This document shows, piece by piece, positions 33,547 to 42,399 of a stretch of DNA of 64,000 nucleotides; position 1 is the stretch's first letter, and every line of letters begins with the position of its first letter. A model generated the notes under the pieces. The model saw only the letters and a program-made list of their open reading frames with translations, did not search any database and was not told where the DNA came from. The stretch covers positions 1 to 64,000 of the forward strand of contig NZ_FNHV01000018.1 of the NCBI RefSeq assembly GCF_900103585.1, in the 5' to 3' direction. The translations under genes were made by a program, and so were the position numbers. The stretch comes from Streptomyces sp. cf386 (GTDB taxonomy: Bacteria > Actinomycetota > Actinomycetes > Streptomycetales > Streptomycetaceae).

Positions 33547-34806
33547 TCAGCAGTCGGTGTCGGGCTCACCCGCCGTCAGGTGGTACGGGGCCCGCTCGTC
33601 GAGGAGCAGCGGGACGAGGGCGCGCAGCGGCTGGCGGAGCGGGACGTAGGTGCCGTGGGTCCTCACTCCGTGCAGGGCGAGCTCGTCCTTCACCTGGGTG
33701 TACTGGTCGGTGGTGAGCCGGTAGCCGCAGGGCGGGTCCTGGATCACGTCGGCCGGTTCGGCCGGGTCGTTGTCGGCGCCGCCGACGTACACGGGTCCGG
33801 TGTCGGCGTAGCCCGCGAGCCGGGCCAGACCGGTCGCCGCCTCGACCTGACCGCGACGGGCGTCCGTGAAGTCGAACAGACCCACCAGAGCGCCCAGTTG
33901 GGAGTGCACCCGGCGCCGGTTGTTGAGGGCCTCGTCCGCCTTCTCCGCGTCCGTGAGCGGATCGACCCGGCTCTCGATCAGCAGGCCGACCGAGTGCTTG
34001 ACGCCGGACATGTTCCGCAGGATGCGTTCCTGGCCGTCACCGGCGACCTGCTTGATCGGTTCGCCGGTCTCGGGGTCGGTCCAGATGCCGTAGGTGCCGG
34101 TCGAGTAGCCGGCGCTCGTGGCGGCGGGGCGTACGTACGACTCGGACAGTGCCTGGGCCTCGTCGTGGACGTGTGCGTCCGTGTTGAGGTTGCGCGGCCA
34201 CAGGTCGAACAGGTCCTTGTCGTAGTACTGGGGTGTGGCGCCGTACTCGTGCAGGTCGTAGACCACGTCGGGGCGCTGGTCACGGAGGACGGCGGCCATG
34301 GCCCGGCCCTCGGCGGTCTGGAGCGCGAGGTGGTCGCGGTTGATGTCCACGCCGTCGCTGTTGCCGCGCGTGTCGGCGACGCGGCCGTCGGGGTTGGCGG
34401 TGGGCACGACCAGCAGGGTGGTGCGTTCCAGGAAGCGCCTGGTCTGCCGGTCCTTCGCGTAGGCCAGGTCGCGGATCGTGGACAGACAGGCCTCGCGGCC
34501 GGAGGGCTCGTCGCCGTGCTGGCTGCAGACGAGGAGCACCTTGTTGGCGGCGGGGCGCGTCCCGATCCGCACCAGCTGGAGCGGGCGGTCCTGCTTCGTC
34601 GTACCGATGCGGGCCACGGAGACCCGGTCGCTCGCTCTGTCGACGGCCGCGAGGAAGTCCTGCTCCTCGGATTCCCCGGTCCAGTTGGCGCCGTTCGACT
34701 GCTCGAAGCCCGTGCGGGGCGGGGTGTCGGCGGCCTGGGCGGGGACGGCGACGACGGATGCGGCGAGGGCCGCCGCGATGACGGTGACGGCTCGGATGCG
34801 GGTCAC
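33547..34806 (-). CDS. secreted M14 family zinc carboxypeptidase
   Basis: This 419-residue protein has a signal peptide (RIRAVTVIAAALAASVVAVP, cleaved after AQA). The M14 zinc motif HxxE is in CSQHGDEPSGREA and the third zinc ligand is probably His in VVYDLHEYG; a catalytic Glu is likely in LLIESRVDP. It would cleave C-terminal residues from peptides outside the cell. The GTG at 34806 has GGAGGGAGG upstream and overlaps the stop of the S15 peptidase gene by 4 bp (GTGA), so the two are translationally coupled and presumably act on the same extracellular substrates. Confidence 0.9.
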   Translation of the reverse strand: MTRIRAVTVIAAALAASVVAVPAQAADTPPRTGFEQSNGANWTGESEEQDFLAAVDRASDRVSVARIGTTKQDRPLQLVRIGTRPAANKVLLVCSQHGDEPSGREACLSTIRDLAYAKDRQTRRFLERTTLLVVPTANPDGRVADTRGNSDGVDINRDHLALQTAEGRAMAAVLRDQRPDVVYDLHEYGATPQYYDKDLFDLWPRNLNTDAHVHDEAQALSESYVRPAATSAGYSTGTYGIWTDPETGEPIKQVAGDGQERILRNMSGVKHSVGLLIESRVDPLTDAEKADEALNNRRRVHSQLGALVGLFDFTDARRGQVEAATGLARLAGYADTGPVYVGGADNDPAEPADVIQDPPCGYRLTTDQYTQVKDELALHGVRTHGTYVPLRQPLRALVPLLLDERAPYHLTAGEPDTDC

Positions 34807-36773
34807 CGGCCTCCCTCCGGGATGCGGTGGGTGGTGCGGGGCGGGGTCACACCGTCGAGGGGCGTGGCCTGGGGAGTCGCGGAGCCGGAGCCCGCCGTGG
34901 CGCGGGCGAAGGCGTGGGCGCCGCCGACGAGCGGGACGCGGGCCTTGGTGCGGGAGAGGTCGAGGGTCAGGGTCGGCTTGGTCGACGGCGGGTCGATCAG
35001 GTCCTTGTCCGTGCCCGCGACGATCAGGGCGAGGCGGTGGCCGGCCGGGACCACGTGGTCGGTGGCTGCCAGATCGAGGGTCATGGTGTACGCCTTGCCC
35101 GGGGTGAGCGGTGCGCCCTGCAGGTCGGAGGCGTGATTGCCCAGGTCGGCCCAACCCCGACTGACGACCGTGTAGTCGACGTCGGCGGTCTTGGCCGCGG
35201 TCTCCTTGAAGCAGGCGCTGTCGCCGGTGGTGCCGGCGCCCCAGCAGGTGCGGTCGGTGAGCGTGGTGATGCCCTCGCCGCCGGCCGCGTAGTCGCGGAT
35301 GGTGTCGGGGCCGAGGTCCACGAGGACGGCGGAGAGGTGGGCCGTCGTGGTGGTCGGGGTCGCGGTGACGGTGACCTCGGAGGAGCCGGACAGGCGCAGG
35401 TCACGGGTGAGCGGCTTGGTGACGAAGCCCGCCTTGTCGGGGGTGGCCTGGTCTATGTGGGCTGCCCAGTCGGTCTCGCTGTGCTGCGGGTCGTCGGTGA
35501 AGGTCTCGGTGCCCTTGCCCTTGCTCAGGCCGAGGGTGCCGACGCCCGCCTGGGTGCCCTTGGCCGGGCGCAGGGTGGTGGTGTCGGTGCCGCGCGGGGG
35601 CCAGACCTTGGAGGTGACCCACTGGTCGGGGTGGCGTTCGATGTCGGCCATGGGCTCACGGTCGATGCCGTTGTCGTAGCCGAGGAGTTCGTGGTCGAAC
35701 CAGCGGTGCAGCGTGTCGACCCATTCGGCGCGGCGGAAGTCGAAGGGGTCGACGTGGCCGGTCTGGGAGAGCCAGATCTTGCGCTCGACGCCGTTCTTCG
35801 CCAGGGCGTCCCACCACTGGCCGACGTGCTTCATACGGACGTTGAGGTCCTGCATGCCGTGGATCAGGAAGACGCTCGCCTTGACCTTGCGCGTGTCCTT
35901 CACGTAGTCGCGCTCGGTCCACAGGGGCGTCCAGTCGCCGGTGCGCGGGGCGCCGTCGACGAGCGTCTGCTGGACGGCGCCGCACTTGGCGCGGGCGTCG
36001 GGGCTTTCGACGTAGTCGGAGAGCCAGTCGGGGCCGGAGTCGTAGAGCGGGGCGCCCTGCTGGAAGTAGTAGTCGTACCAGGAGGAGATGGCGCTGATCG
36101 GGACGATGGTCTTCAGGCCCTCGACGCCGGTCGCGGCGACGCCGTTGGCGATGGTGCCGTCCCAGCTCTTGCCTATCATTCCGGTGCGGCCGTTGGTCCA
36201 AGTGGCCTTGGCCTTGGTGGTGCCGGTGCGGGTCGTGTACGCCTTCGCGCGGCCGTTCAGCCAGTCGACCACGGCCTTCGCGGAGAGGATGTCGGAGCGG
36301 CCACCGACGTCCACGCAGCCGTCGGAGCGGTTGGTGCCGGCGAGGTCGACGCCGACGAAGGCGTAGCCGCGGGGCACGAAGTAGTTGTCGTAGAACAGCG
36401 GCATCTGGACGACGTCGCCGTCGGCGTCGTACGTCTTCTTCTGGCTCTCGTTGCCGCGCCCGCAGCAGGAGTAGTACGGGCTGGCGTCCATGATGACGGG
36501 CACCTTGCGGCCCTGTCGGTCCGCCTCGCGGGGCCGGACGATATCGACGGCGACGCGGTCGTGCTTGCCGTCGCGGTCGAGGTCCAGTCCGGTGTCCACC
36601 CATACGGCCTCGCGGATGGCGTTCTCGTACGAGTAGACGGGCCTGCTCTCCCGCGGGGCGGCGTGTGCCGTCGCGGGTGACAGGAACGCGGCCATCAGGG
36701 CGGCTGTGGCCGCCGTCGCGAGCAATCTCCAGATCGTGAAGCGCATGCGGTTCGGCATGCGCGGACGGTACAT
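34803..36773 (-). CDS. secreted S15 Xaa-Pro dipeptidyl-peptidase/CocE-like hydrolase
   Basis: This 656-residue protein begins with a signal peptide (RLLATAATAALMAAFLSPATAHA). It has an alpha/beta-hydrolase catalytic domain: nucleophile Ser in IGKSWDGT, Asp in HGMQDLNVRM and His in SQTGHVDPFDF. The C-terminal beta-sandwich (residues about 440-650) is the usual third domain of the X-Pro dipeptidyl-peptidase/cocaine-esterase family. ATG 36773 follows AGGAG by 7 nt. The gene ends in a 4 bp overlap with the M14 carboxypeptidase. Diverges from the M1 peptidase on the other side, so three secreted peptidases sit together. Confidence 0.93.
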   Translation of the reverse strand: MYRPRMPNRMRFTIWRLLATAATAALMAAFLSPATAHAAPRESRPVYSYENAIREAVWVDTGLDLDRDGKHDRVAVDIVRPREADRQGRKVPVIMDASPYYSCCGRGNESQKKTYDADGDVVQMPLFYDNYFVPRGYAFVGVDLAGTNRSDGCVDVGGRSDILSAKAVVDWLNGRAKAYTTRTGTTKAKATWTNGRTGMIGKSWDGTIANGVAATGVEGLKTIVPISAISSWYDYYFQQGAPLYDSGPDWLSDYVESPDARAKCGAVQQTLVDGAPRTGDWTPLWTERDYVKDTRKVKASVFLIHGMQDLNVRMKHVGQWWDALAKNGVERKIWLSQTGHVDPFDFRRAEWVDTLHRWFDHELLGYDNGIDREPMADIERHPDQWVTSKVWPPRGTDTTTLRPAKGTQAGVGTLGLSKGKGTETFTDDPQHSETDWAAHIDQATPDKAGFVTKPLTRDLRLSGSSEVTVTATPTTTTAHLSAVLVDLGPDTIRDYAAGGEGITTLTDRTCWGAGTTGDSACFKETAAKTADVDYTVVSRGWADLGNHASDLQGAPLTPGKAYTMTLDLAATDHVVPAGHRLALIVAGTDKDLIDPPSTKPTLTLDLSRTKARVPLVGGAHAFARATAGSGSATPQATPLDGVTPPRTTHRIPEGGR

Positions 36774-36966
36774 CGATCAACTCCTGTGCAGAAGAGGGCT
36801 GCTGATGACATATGAGGTCCTGGGTGGCCGATAAACGCCCCTGGGGCGGGTCACCTCGTGTCGGCCGAATGGCGATCGTGTGACAGCGGTGGTCATGGAC
36901 ACACAGGTGTCACAGGGGGTGAATAGGCTCCGGACAGACTTCGGGCCCCTACGACTTGGAGCTTTT

Positions 36967-38508
36967 GTGCACCGCAGAATCATGGCGCCGGGCGCGCTCG
37001 CAGCCGCCTCTTTGATGCTGGTGATCCCGGCGTCGGCCGCGAGCAACACCGCCGGCGCTCCGGGCATCGGCGATCCCTACTACCCGGCGTACGGCAACGG
37101 CGGATACGACGTCTCCCACTACGACCTCCGGCTGAAGTACCAGCCGGCCACGGACGAGTTGGAGGGCACGGCGACCCTGCTGGCCAAGACCACTCAGGAC
37201 CTGTCCCGCTTCAATCTGGACTTTCTGCTGGACGTCAGCGAGGTCCGGGTGAATGGCGCGAAGGCGTCGTTCGCGACGTCCGGCGAGCACGAGCTGGAGA
37301 TCACGCCGAAGAAGCCGCTGGCCAAGGGTACGGACGTCACCGTCGTCGTGCGCTACCGCGGGGTGCCGTCCTCGAAGAAGGCGTACGGCTTCACCAGCTG
37401 GCACCGTACGCCGGACGGCGGTGTCGGGGCGAACGAGCCCGAGGCCGCCTGGTGGTGGTTCCCCAGCAACGACCACCCGCTCGACAAGGCCACGTACGAC
37501 GTCTCCGTGCTGGTCCCGGACGGCACCCAGGCGATCTCCAACGGCACACTGCAGTCGACGAGTTCGCGGGTGGGCTGGACCCGCTACAACTGGCGTTCGG
37601 ACAAGCCGCAGGCGACCTATCTCGCCACGCTCGCGGTCGGCAAGTTCGACGTGACCACCGGGACCAGCGAGAGCGGCATTCCGGTCATCAACGCCTACAG
37701 CAAGGACCTGGGCGCACACTACGGCGCGGCACGGGCGAGCATCGAGCGGACCGGGGAGATCGCCGACTGGCTGACGGAGTACTTCGGGCCGTACCCCTAC
37801 AACGCGCTCGGCGGCTATGTGCCGAACACCGACACCGGGTACGCGCTGGAGACACAGACCCGGCCGTTCTACAGCCCGTCGAACTTCGCGAACGGGTCGA
37901 ACACCTCGGTTGTCGTCCATGAGCTGGCCCATCAGTGGTACGGCGATCTGGTGTCCGTGAAGGACTGGAAGGACATCTGGGTCAACGAGGGATTCGCGCG
38001 GTACGCGCAGTGGCTGTGGTCGGAGCACGAGGGCGAGGGGACGGCGCAGGAGATCGCCGACTACGTGTACGCCTCGCGTGCGGCCGACAACGCGTTCTGG
38101 ACGGTCAAGCCCGGTGATCCCGGGCCGGAGAACCAGTTCCACATCGCGGTCTACGACCGGGGCGCACTGACCCTGCAGGCGCTGCGCAACGAGATCGGGG
38201 ACGAGGCGTTCTTCGCGATCCTCAAGGGCTGGACGAAGAAGTACGCCTACGGCAACGCGTCGGTGACCGACTTCCAGCGGTACGCCGAGGAGGTGTCCGG
38301 AAAGCCGCTGGCGGCGCTCTTCGACACGTGGCTGTTCCAGCCGTCGAAGCCGTCGGCGCCCGCGGCACGGGAGGCGTCGATCGCGAGGGCGTCGGTGGCT
38401 CCGGTGCAGCCGAAGTCGTGGAAGAAGATCGCGGCGACGAACGGCGTGCACGACCACGGGGCCGAGCGCGGCAAGGCGCACGAGGACGAGCACGCGCACG
38501 AGGACTGA
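36967..38508 (+). CDS. secreted M1 family metallopeptidase
   Basis: This 513-residue protein starts at GTG 36967 after GGAG and has a signal peptide (MHRRIMAPGALAAASLMLVI to ASAAS). The zinc motif HELAHQW with the downstream Glu in NEGFA is typical of M1 aminopeptidases; the exopeptidase GAMEN motif is not evident (GYALETQT stands at its place), so it may be an M1-like endo- or modified peptidase. A His/Asp-rich tail (HDHGAERGKAHEDEHAHED) could bind metal. It diverges from the S15/M14 peptidase pair. The start further upstream in frame is rejected because it places residues before the signal peptide. Confidence 0.92.
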   Translation: MHRRIMAPGALAAASLMLVIPASAASNTAGAPGIGDPYYPAYGNGGYDVSHYDLRLKYQPATDELEGTATLLAKTTQDLSRFNLDFLLDVSEVRVNGAKASFATSGEHELEITPKKPLAKGTDVTVVVRYRGVPSSKKAYGFTSWHRTPDGGVGANEPEAAWWWFPSNDHPLDKATYDVSVLVPDGTQAISNGTLQSTSSRVGWTRYNWRSDKPQATYLATLAVGKFDVTTGTSESGIPVINAYSKDLGAHYGAARASIERTGEIADWLTEYFGPYPYNALGGYVPNTDTGYALETQTRPFYSPSNFANGSNTSVVVHELAHQWYGDLVSVKDWKDIWVNEGFARYAQWLWSEHEGEGTAQEIADYVYASRAADNAFWTVKPGDPGPENQFHIAVYDRGALTLQALRNEIGDEAFFAILKGWTKKYAYGNASVTDFQRYAEEVSGKPLAALFDTWLFQPSKPSAPAAREASIARASVAPVQPKSWKKIAATNGVHDHGAERGKAHEDEHAHED

Positions 38509-38522
38509 CGTCTTCTGACGGC

Positions 38523-39446
38523 TTAGTGGGTGTCGGCCGCCGTCTTCGGCTCGGCCGCACGCGCGAGCAGTTCGTCCCGTCCGATCGCGTCCGTCTCCGT
38601 CGACGGCACCGTGCAGGCGTGGGCGCCGGCCACCGCGCCGTACAGGGCGCACCGGCGCGGTGGCTCGCCGGTCAGTCGGCCGAAGAGGAAAGCGGCGGCG
38701 AAGGCGTCGCCCGCTCCGTTGGTGTCCACCACCGGGGCGGGCGGCGTTGCCGTCGGTATCCGGGTCAGCTCGCCGTCGGCCAGCAGATACGCGCCCTGCG
38801 CGCCCGCGGTCGCGACGACGACCTCGGCGCGGCCCCGTTCGACGATGTGGCGCATGGTGCGCTCGGGGTCCGTCAGGGCGGCGGCGGAGAGGAAGACCAC
38901 ATCCGCGGCGTAGGCGAACGCCTCGTGGTACGGGTTCTCGCCGTCCCAGTCGTGCAGGTCGGTCGAGATGCTCACGCCGGCCTCGCGCAGCACGGGCAGG
39001 GCGTGGGCACATGGCTGGGTGATCGACACGTGCGCGTGCCGACTCGACTCGGCCAGGTCCCGGACCGTGGGCTCCGGGAGCCGGTCGTCGGGCTGGGAGC
39101 GGCTCGTGTCGTACAGGGACAGGCGCCGGCCGTCGGGACCGACGAGGTTGACGGCGCGCTTGGTGCCGGCGGGCTGCGGTACGGCGGTGAGCGCGATGCC
39201 GCGCTCGCTGTGCAGGGCACGGACGAGGTCGCCCTCGGGGTCGTCGCCGAGCATGTCGAGGTGGTGGGTGCGCAGGCCGAGGGCGCTCAGGCCTACGGCT
39301 ACGAAGTCACCGGTCTGCCCGGCGCGGGTGCGGATGCCCGAGTCGATCATGTAGCTGTCGGCGTACGGGAGCGGCAGCTCGGGGACGTACACGATGGTGT
39401 CCACCCCGGCGCCGCCCAGCACGAGCACGTCGATGTCGCGGCTCAA
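38523..39446 (-). CDS. PfkB/ribokinase family carbohydrate kinase, TTG start overlapping macrodomain gene
   Basis: This 307-residue sugar or nucleoside kinase of the ribokinase family has the N-terminal motif GGAGVDTI, an AGQTGDFVAVGLSALG segment and the catalytic/anion-hole motif DTNGAGDAFAAAFLF with Asp as base. The best start is TTG at 39446: GGGGAGG lies 7 nt upstream and the TTG overlaps the stop of the macrodomain gene (TTGA). A GTG at 39428 is an alternative. The tight overlap implies that the substrate is linked to the macrodomain's product, for example ribose, ADP-ribose or a related sugar; that is inference. Sugar specificity cannot be read. Confidence 0.85.
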   Translation of the reverse strand: MSRDIDVLVLGGAGVDTIVYVPELPLPYADSYMIDSGIRTRAGQTGDFVAVGLSALGLRTHHLDMLGDDPEGDLVRALHSERGIALTAVPQPAGTKRAVNLVGPDGRRLSLYDTSRSQPDDRLPEPTVRDLAESSRHAHVSITQPCAHALPVLREAGVSISTDLHDWDGENPYHEAFAYAADVVFLSAAALTDPERTMRHIVERGRAEVVVATAGAQGAYLLADGELTRIPTATPPAPVVDTNGAGDAFAAAFLFGRLTGEPPRRCALYGAVAGAHACTVPSTETDAIGRDELLARAAEPKTAADTH

Positions 39447-39931
39447 CTCCCGCCCTCCCCATGGTCGTAGACGGTGACGGCGATGCCCCGCCGCACCAGC
39501 CGATCGGTGACCAGCGGCTCGACGCGGGACCATGTGCCTCCGGCCAGCCCGCAGCCTATCCGGGGCATGTGCACGGTCGCGCCGAGTTCGATGACCTTGT
39601 CCGCGAGCCGCTCCAGCGCCGCGTCGATCGCCTCGTAGCGCACGGGCACGCCCTTGCTGCCCGTACGGATGCCCCGCTGCCCGACCATGTTGGCCACCCA
39701 GACGTACGGCTCGACCTGGACGAACTGGGCCGCGCCCAGCCCGAAGTCGTTCGAGGCGCGCTCCCGGTGCCACGCGCGATAGGACTTCTCCGGTTCCGGC
39801 CAGCGGCGCGATATGGCCAGGACGAAGCCCTTCCCCCATCCCCCGATGTCGTTGCAGACATGGGCGATCACCTTGACGCCCTTCACCGACGGAACGGTGG
39901 CGTCACCCCGGATGTAAGTGATCTCCGACAT
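39443..39931 (-). CDS. macrodomain protein (ADP-ribose processing, SCO6735-like)
   Basis: This 162-residue single-domain macro protein has the ADP-ribose-binding strands ITYIRGDAT, VIAHVCNDIGGWGKGF and the phosphate loop MPRIGCGLAGGTW. It is close in length and pattern, from memory, to S. coelicolor SCO6735, reported to remove ADP-ribose from protein and to affect antibiotic production. The upstream region is an exact RecA-NDp-type promoter. It overlaps a PfkB kinase gene (TTGA). DNA-damage induction and ADP-ribosylation turnover are therefore the likely context. Confidence 0.92.
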   Translation of the reverse strand: MSEITYIRGDATVPSVKGVKVIAHVCNDIGGWGKGFVLAISRRWPEPEKSYRAWHRERASNDFGLGAAQFVQVEPYVWVANMVGQRGIRTGSKGVPVRYEAIDAALERLADKVIELGATVHMPRIGCGLAGGTWSRVEPLVTDRLVRRGIAVTVYDHGEGGS

Positions 39932-39937
39932 GACGCC

Positions 39938-39960
39938 ACCGTAGAGGCCGCCACTGACAA
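39938..39960 (-). promoter_or_regulatory. RecA-NDp (PafBC-type) DNA-damage promoter of the macrodomain gene
   Basis: On the minus strand TTGTCAGTGGC is followed by 6 bp (GGCCTC) and TACGGT. This equals the actinobacterial RecA-NDp consensus TTGTCAGTGGC-N6-TAGNNT except at one position of the -10. That promoter class is LexA-independent and known to be activated by PafBC after DNA damage. The -10 ends 6 bp before the ATG at 39931, so the transcript is probably leaderless. Confidence 0.85.
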
Positions 39961-39991
39961 CGGCCTCGGAATTGCTTTCGTGAGCTCGGGA

Positions 39992-41458
39992 CTACTTCGT
40001 GAGCTCGGTCAGCTCCTGGTCCTCCGCCTTCGCGACCCGGCGCCGGATCGCGTACCAGCCGCCGACGAGCATCGCCGCGATCACCGGGATCAGCAGGAGG
40101 GTCTTGCGGCCGACCTCGGGGTCGTTCCACATCATGCCCAGGCAGGCCAGCAGGAAGGCGATCGTGGCGATCTCCGTGACGGGGCTGCCGGGGAGGCGGA
40201 AGGAGGGCCGGGCCAGCAGGCCCGCCTTGGCGCGGCGGACGAAGACCAGGTGGCAGATCATGATGATCACCCAGGTGGAGATGATGCCGAGAGAGGCGAC
40301 GTTCAGCACGATCTCGAAGGCCTGGCTGGGCATGAGGTAGTTCAGGCCGACGCCGAGGACGCACACCGCGCAGGTGAGCAGAATGCCGCCGTAGGGGACC
40401 TGGCTGCGGTTCATACGGGCCGTGAACTTCGGGGCCGAGCCCGCCATCGCCATCGAGCGCAGGATACGGCCCGTGGAGTACAGGCCGGAGTTGAGGGAGG
40501 ACATCGCCGCCGTGAGGACCACGAGGTTCATCACGTCGCCCGCCGCCGGGACGCCGATCTTCGACAGGACCGTGACGAAGGGGCTCTGATCGGCCGAGTA
40601 GACCGAGCCGGGGAGGAGCAGGGCCAGGAGGACCACCGAGCCGACGTAGAAGAGGCCGACCCGCCACATGATCGAGTTCACCGCGCGCGGGACGATCTTC
40701 TCCGGCTCGGCGGTCTCGCCCGCGGCGACGCCGACCAGCTCCAGCGCGGCGTACGCGAAGATCACGCCCTGCATGACGAGGACGACGGGCATCATGCCGT
40801 GCGGGAAGACGCCGCCGTTGTCGGTGATCACGCTCAGGCCGGGGGTCTGGCCGCCGACCTCGTGCTGGGTGGCGAGGAGGAAGATGCCCACGAACATGAA
40901 GGCGACGAGCGTGGCGACCTTGATGATCGCGAACCAGAACTCCATCTCGCCGAAGATCTTCACCGAGATCAGGTTCACCGCCAGGACCACCGCCAGGGCG
41001 ATCAGGGCGAGCACCCACTGCGGGATTTCGGTGAACAGGCTCCAGTAGTGCGTGTAGAGCGCGATCGCGGTGATGTCGGCGATGCCGGTCGTCGACCAGT
41101 TCAGGAAGTACATCCAGCCCGCGACGTACGCGCCCTTCTCGCCGAGGAACTCGCGCGCGTACGACACGAAGGAACCGGAGGACGGGCGGTACAGGACGAG
41201 CTCGCCCAGCGCCCGGACCACGAAGAAGGCGAAGATGCCGCAGACCAGGTAGGCGATCGCGAGCGCCGGGCCCGCGTTGTGGAGGCGGCCGCCGGCGCCG
41301 AGGAAGAGGCCGGTGCCGATGGCCCCGCCGATGGCGATCATGTTGACGTGGCGGGCCTTGAGGTCCTTGCTGTAACCGGCGTCGCCCGCGTCCGCGGGCA
41401 CTTGGGCCGCGTCGGTACGGGGTGCGGCCACGGCCGTGTTCACGGCGTCCTTGCTCAC
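39992..41458 (-). CDS. ansP: amino acid permease, probably L-asparagine permease
   Basis: This 488-residue permease of the APC superfamily has about 12 membrane segments and the amino-acid-transporter signature in MIAIGGAIGTGLFLGAGGRL. Segments SSLNSGLYSTGRILRSMA and SQVPYGGILLTCAV match AnsP/GabP-type amino-acid permeases. It starts at GTG 41458 (MSKDAVNTAV). The symbol ansP reflects my recollection that the S. coelicolor gene here is an asparagine permease; substrate is not proven by sequence. The gene lies upstream of and divergent from a MerR regulator. Confidence 0.82.
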   Translation of the reverse strand: MSKDAVNTAVAAPRTDAAQVPADAGDAGYSKDLKARHVNMIAIGGAIGTGLFLGAGGRLHNAGPALAIAYLVCGIFAFFVVRALGELVLYRPSSGSFVSYAREFLGEKGAYVAGWMYFLNWSTTGIADITAIALYTHYWSLFTEIPQWVLALIALAVVLAVNLISVKIFGEMEFWFAIIKVATLVAFMFVGIFLLATQHEVGGQTPGLSVITDNGGVFPHGMMPVVLVMQGVIFAYAALELVGVAAGETAEPEKIVPRAVNSIMWRVGLFYVGSVVLLALLLPGSVYSADQSPFVTVLSKIGVPAAGDVMNLVVLTAAMSSLNSGLYSTGRILRSMAMAGSAPKFTARMNRSQVPYGGILLTCAVCVLGVGLNYLMPSQAFEIVLNVASLGIISTWVIIMICHLVFVRRAKAGLLARPSFRLPGSPVTEIATIAFLLACLGMMWNDPEVGRKTLLLIPVIAAMLVGGWYAIRRRVAKAEDQELTELTK

Positions 41459-41627
41459 GGGTGGTACCACTCTCTGGTGCGCCCGAGCGGGTCGCGCTCG
41501 GGTGTCCGGACGTACGTATGGCCTGCGCCTTCCGTAAAGGCACAGACCAAGGGGCCACCTTCCCCGGAATTCCACCGTCACGCGGTGGTACAGGTCACAG
41601 AGCGGGACATCTCACATGGTCATCCAG

Positions 41628-41669
41628 GGTGTGACAGAGGTTTCACACCATTGGTGAGACAGCGATACT
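41628..41669 (+). promoter_or_regulatory. promoter and inverted-repeat operator of the MerR gene
   Basis: A -35 TTCACA (41642-41647), 16 bp spacer and -10 GATACT (41664-41669) precede the ATG at 41677, so the message is leaderless or nearly so. A perfect 7 bp inverted repeat (GGTGTGA-N8-TCACACC, 41628-41634 with 41643-41649) overlaps the -35, a position suited to autoregulation. Confidence 0.65.
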
Positions 41670-41676
41670 GCTGCAC

Positions 41677-42399
41677 ATGACGATCGAACCCACCGACGTC
41701 GGGGAGCCGACCCTCACGATCGACGAGCTGGCCGCACGGGCGGGTGTCACGGTCCGCACGGTCCGGTTCTACGGCACCAAGGGGCTGCTGCCGCCGCCGG
41801 AGATCGGTCCCCGGCGGGTGGGGCACTACGGGCAGGAGCACCTGGCCCGGCTCGCGCTCATCGAGGAACTGCAGCAGCAGGGGATGACGCTCGCCGCCAT
41901 CGAGCGGTACGTGCAGCAGCTGCCGACGGACCTGAGCGTGCGCGACCTCGCCATCCACCGGGCCGTCGTCGCCTCCTGGGCGCCGGACACCGTGGAGACG
42001 GTGACGCGCCAGGAGCTGGAGCGGCGGGCGGGGCGGGCTCTGGGTGACGACGACATCGAGCGGCTGGGCGCGATGAACGTCGTACGGCACGAGGACGGCT
42101 CGTACCGTGTCGACCTCGGGCTGCTCAGGCTCGGCGTCCGGCTTCTCGACGTGCCGCTGTCCCAGGACGCGATCCTCTCCGCACGGAAGGTCCTGATCGA
42201 GCACTCGCGCGCGGCGGCGCACGAGCTGTCGCAGCTGTTCAGGGGCGAGGTGTCGGAACGCGCCGCGCAGGACGTGAAGTCCCTGTCCGCCCATATGCAA
42301 CCCATCGTCATGCAGGCCCTGCTGACGACCTTTCAGCGGTCGCTGAAGGAGGAACTGCACGAATGGCTGACGGACTCAGAGGAAGGCGGATCCGCCTGA
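41677..42399 (+). CDS. MerR family transcriptional regulator
   Basis: This 240-residue regulator has a MerR winged helix-turn-helix at residues 12-80 (LTIDELAARAGVTVRTVRFYGTKGLLPPP) with a conserved Tyr/Arg wing. The C-terminal region is long and helical with no cysteine metal site, so it probably senses an organic ligand or partner protein. The leaderless promoter with an overlapping inverted repeat suggests self-control. It diverges from the permease gene and its end overlaps the SDR gene by 24 bp. Targets are unknown. Confidence 0.9.
   Translation: MTIEPTDVGEPTLTIDELAARAGVTVRTVRFYGTKGLLPPPEIGPRRVGHYGQEHLARLALIEELQQQGMTLAAIERYVQQLPTDLSVRDLAIHRAVVASWAPDTVETVTRQELERRAGRALGDDDIERLGAMNVVRHEDGSYRVDLGLLRLGVRLLDVPLSQDAILSARKVLIEHSRAAAHELSQLFRGEVSERAAQDVKSLSAHMQPIVMQALLTTFQRSLKEELHEWLTDSEEGGSA

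Noticed and set aside
39461..41680. 739-codon plus-strand frame opposite the macrodomain and permease genes
   Set aside because: It has His/Asp/Arg-rich composition typical of antisense shadows; the opposite strand carries recognisable conserved families.
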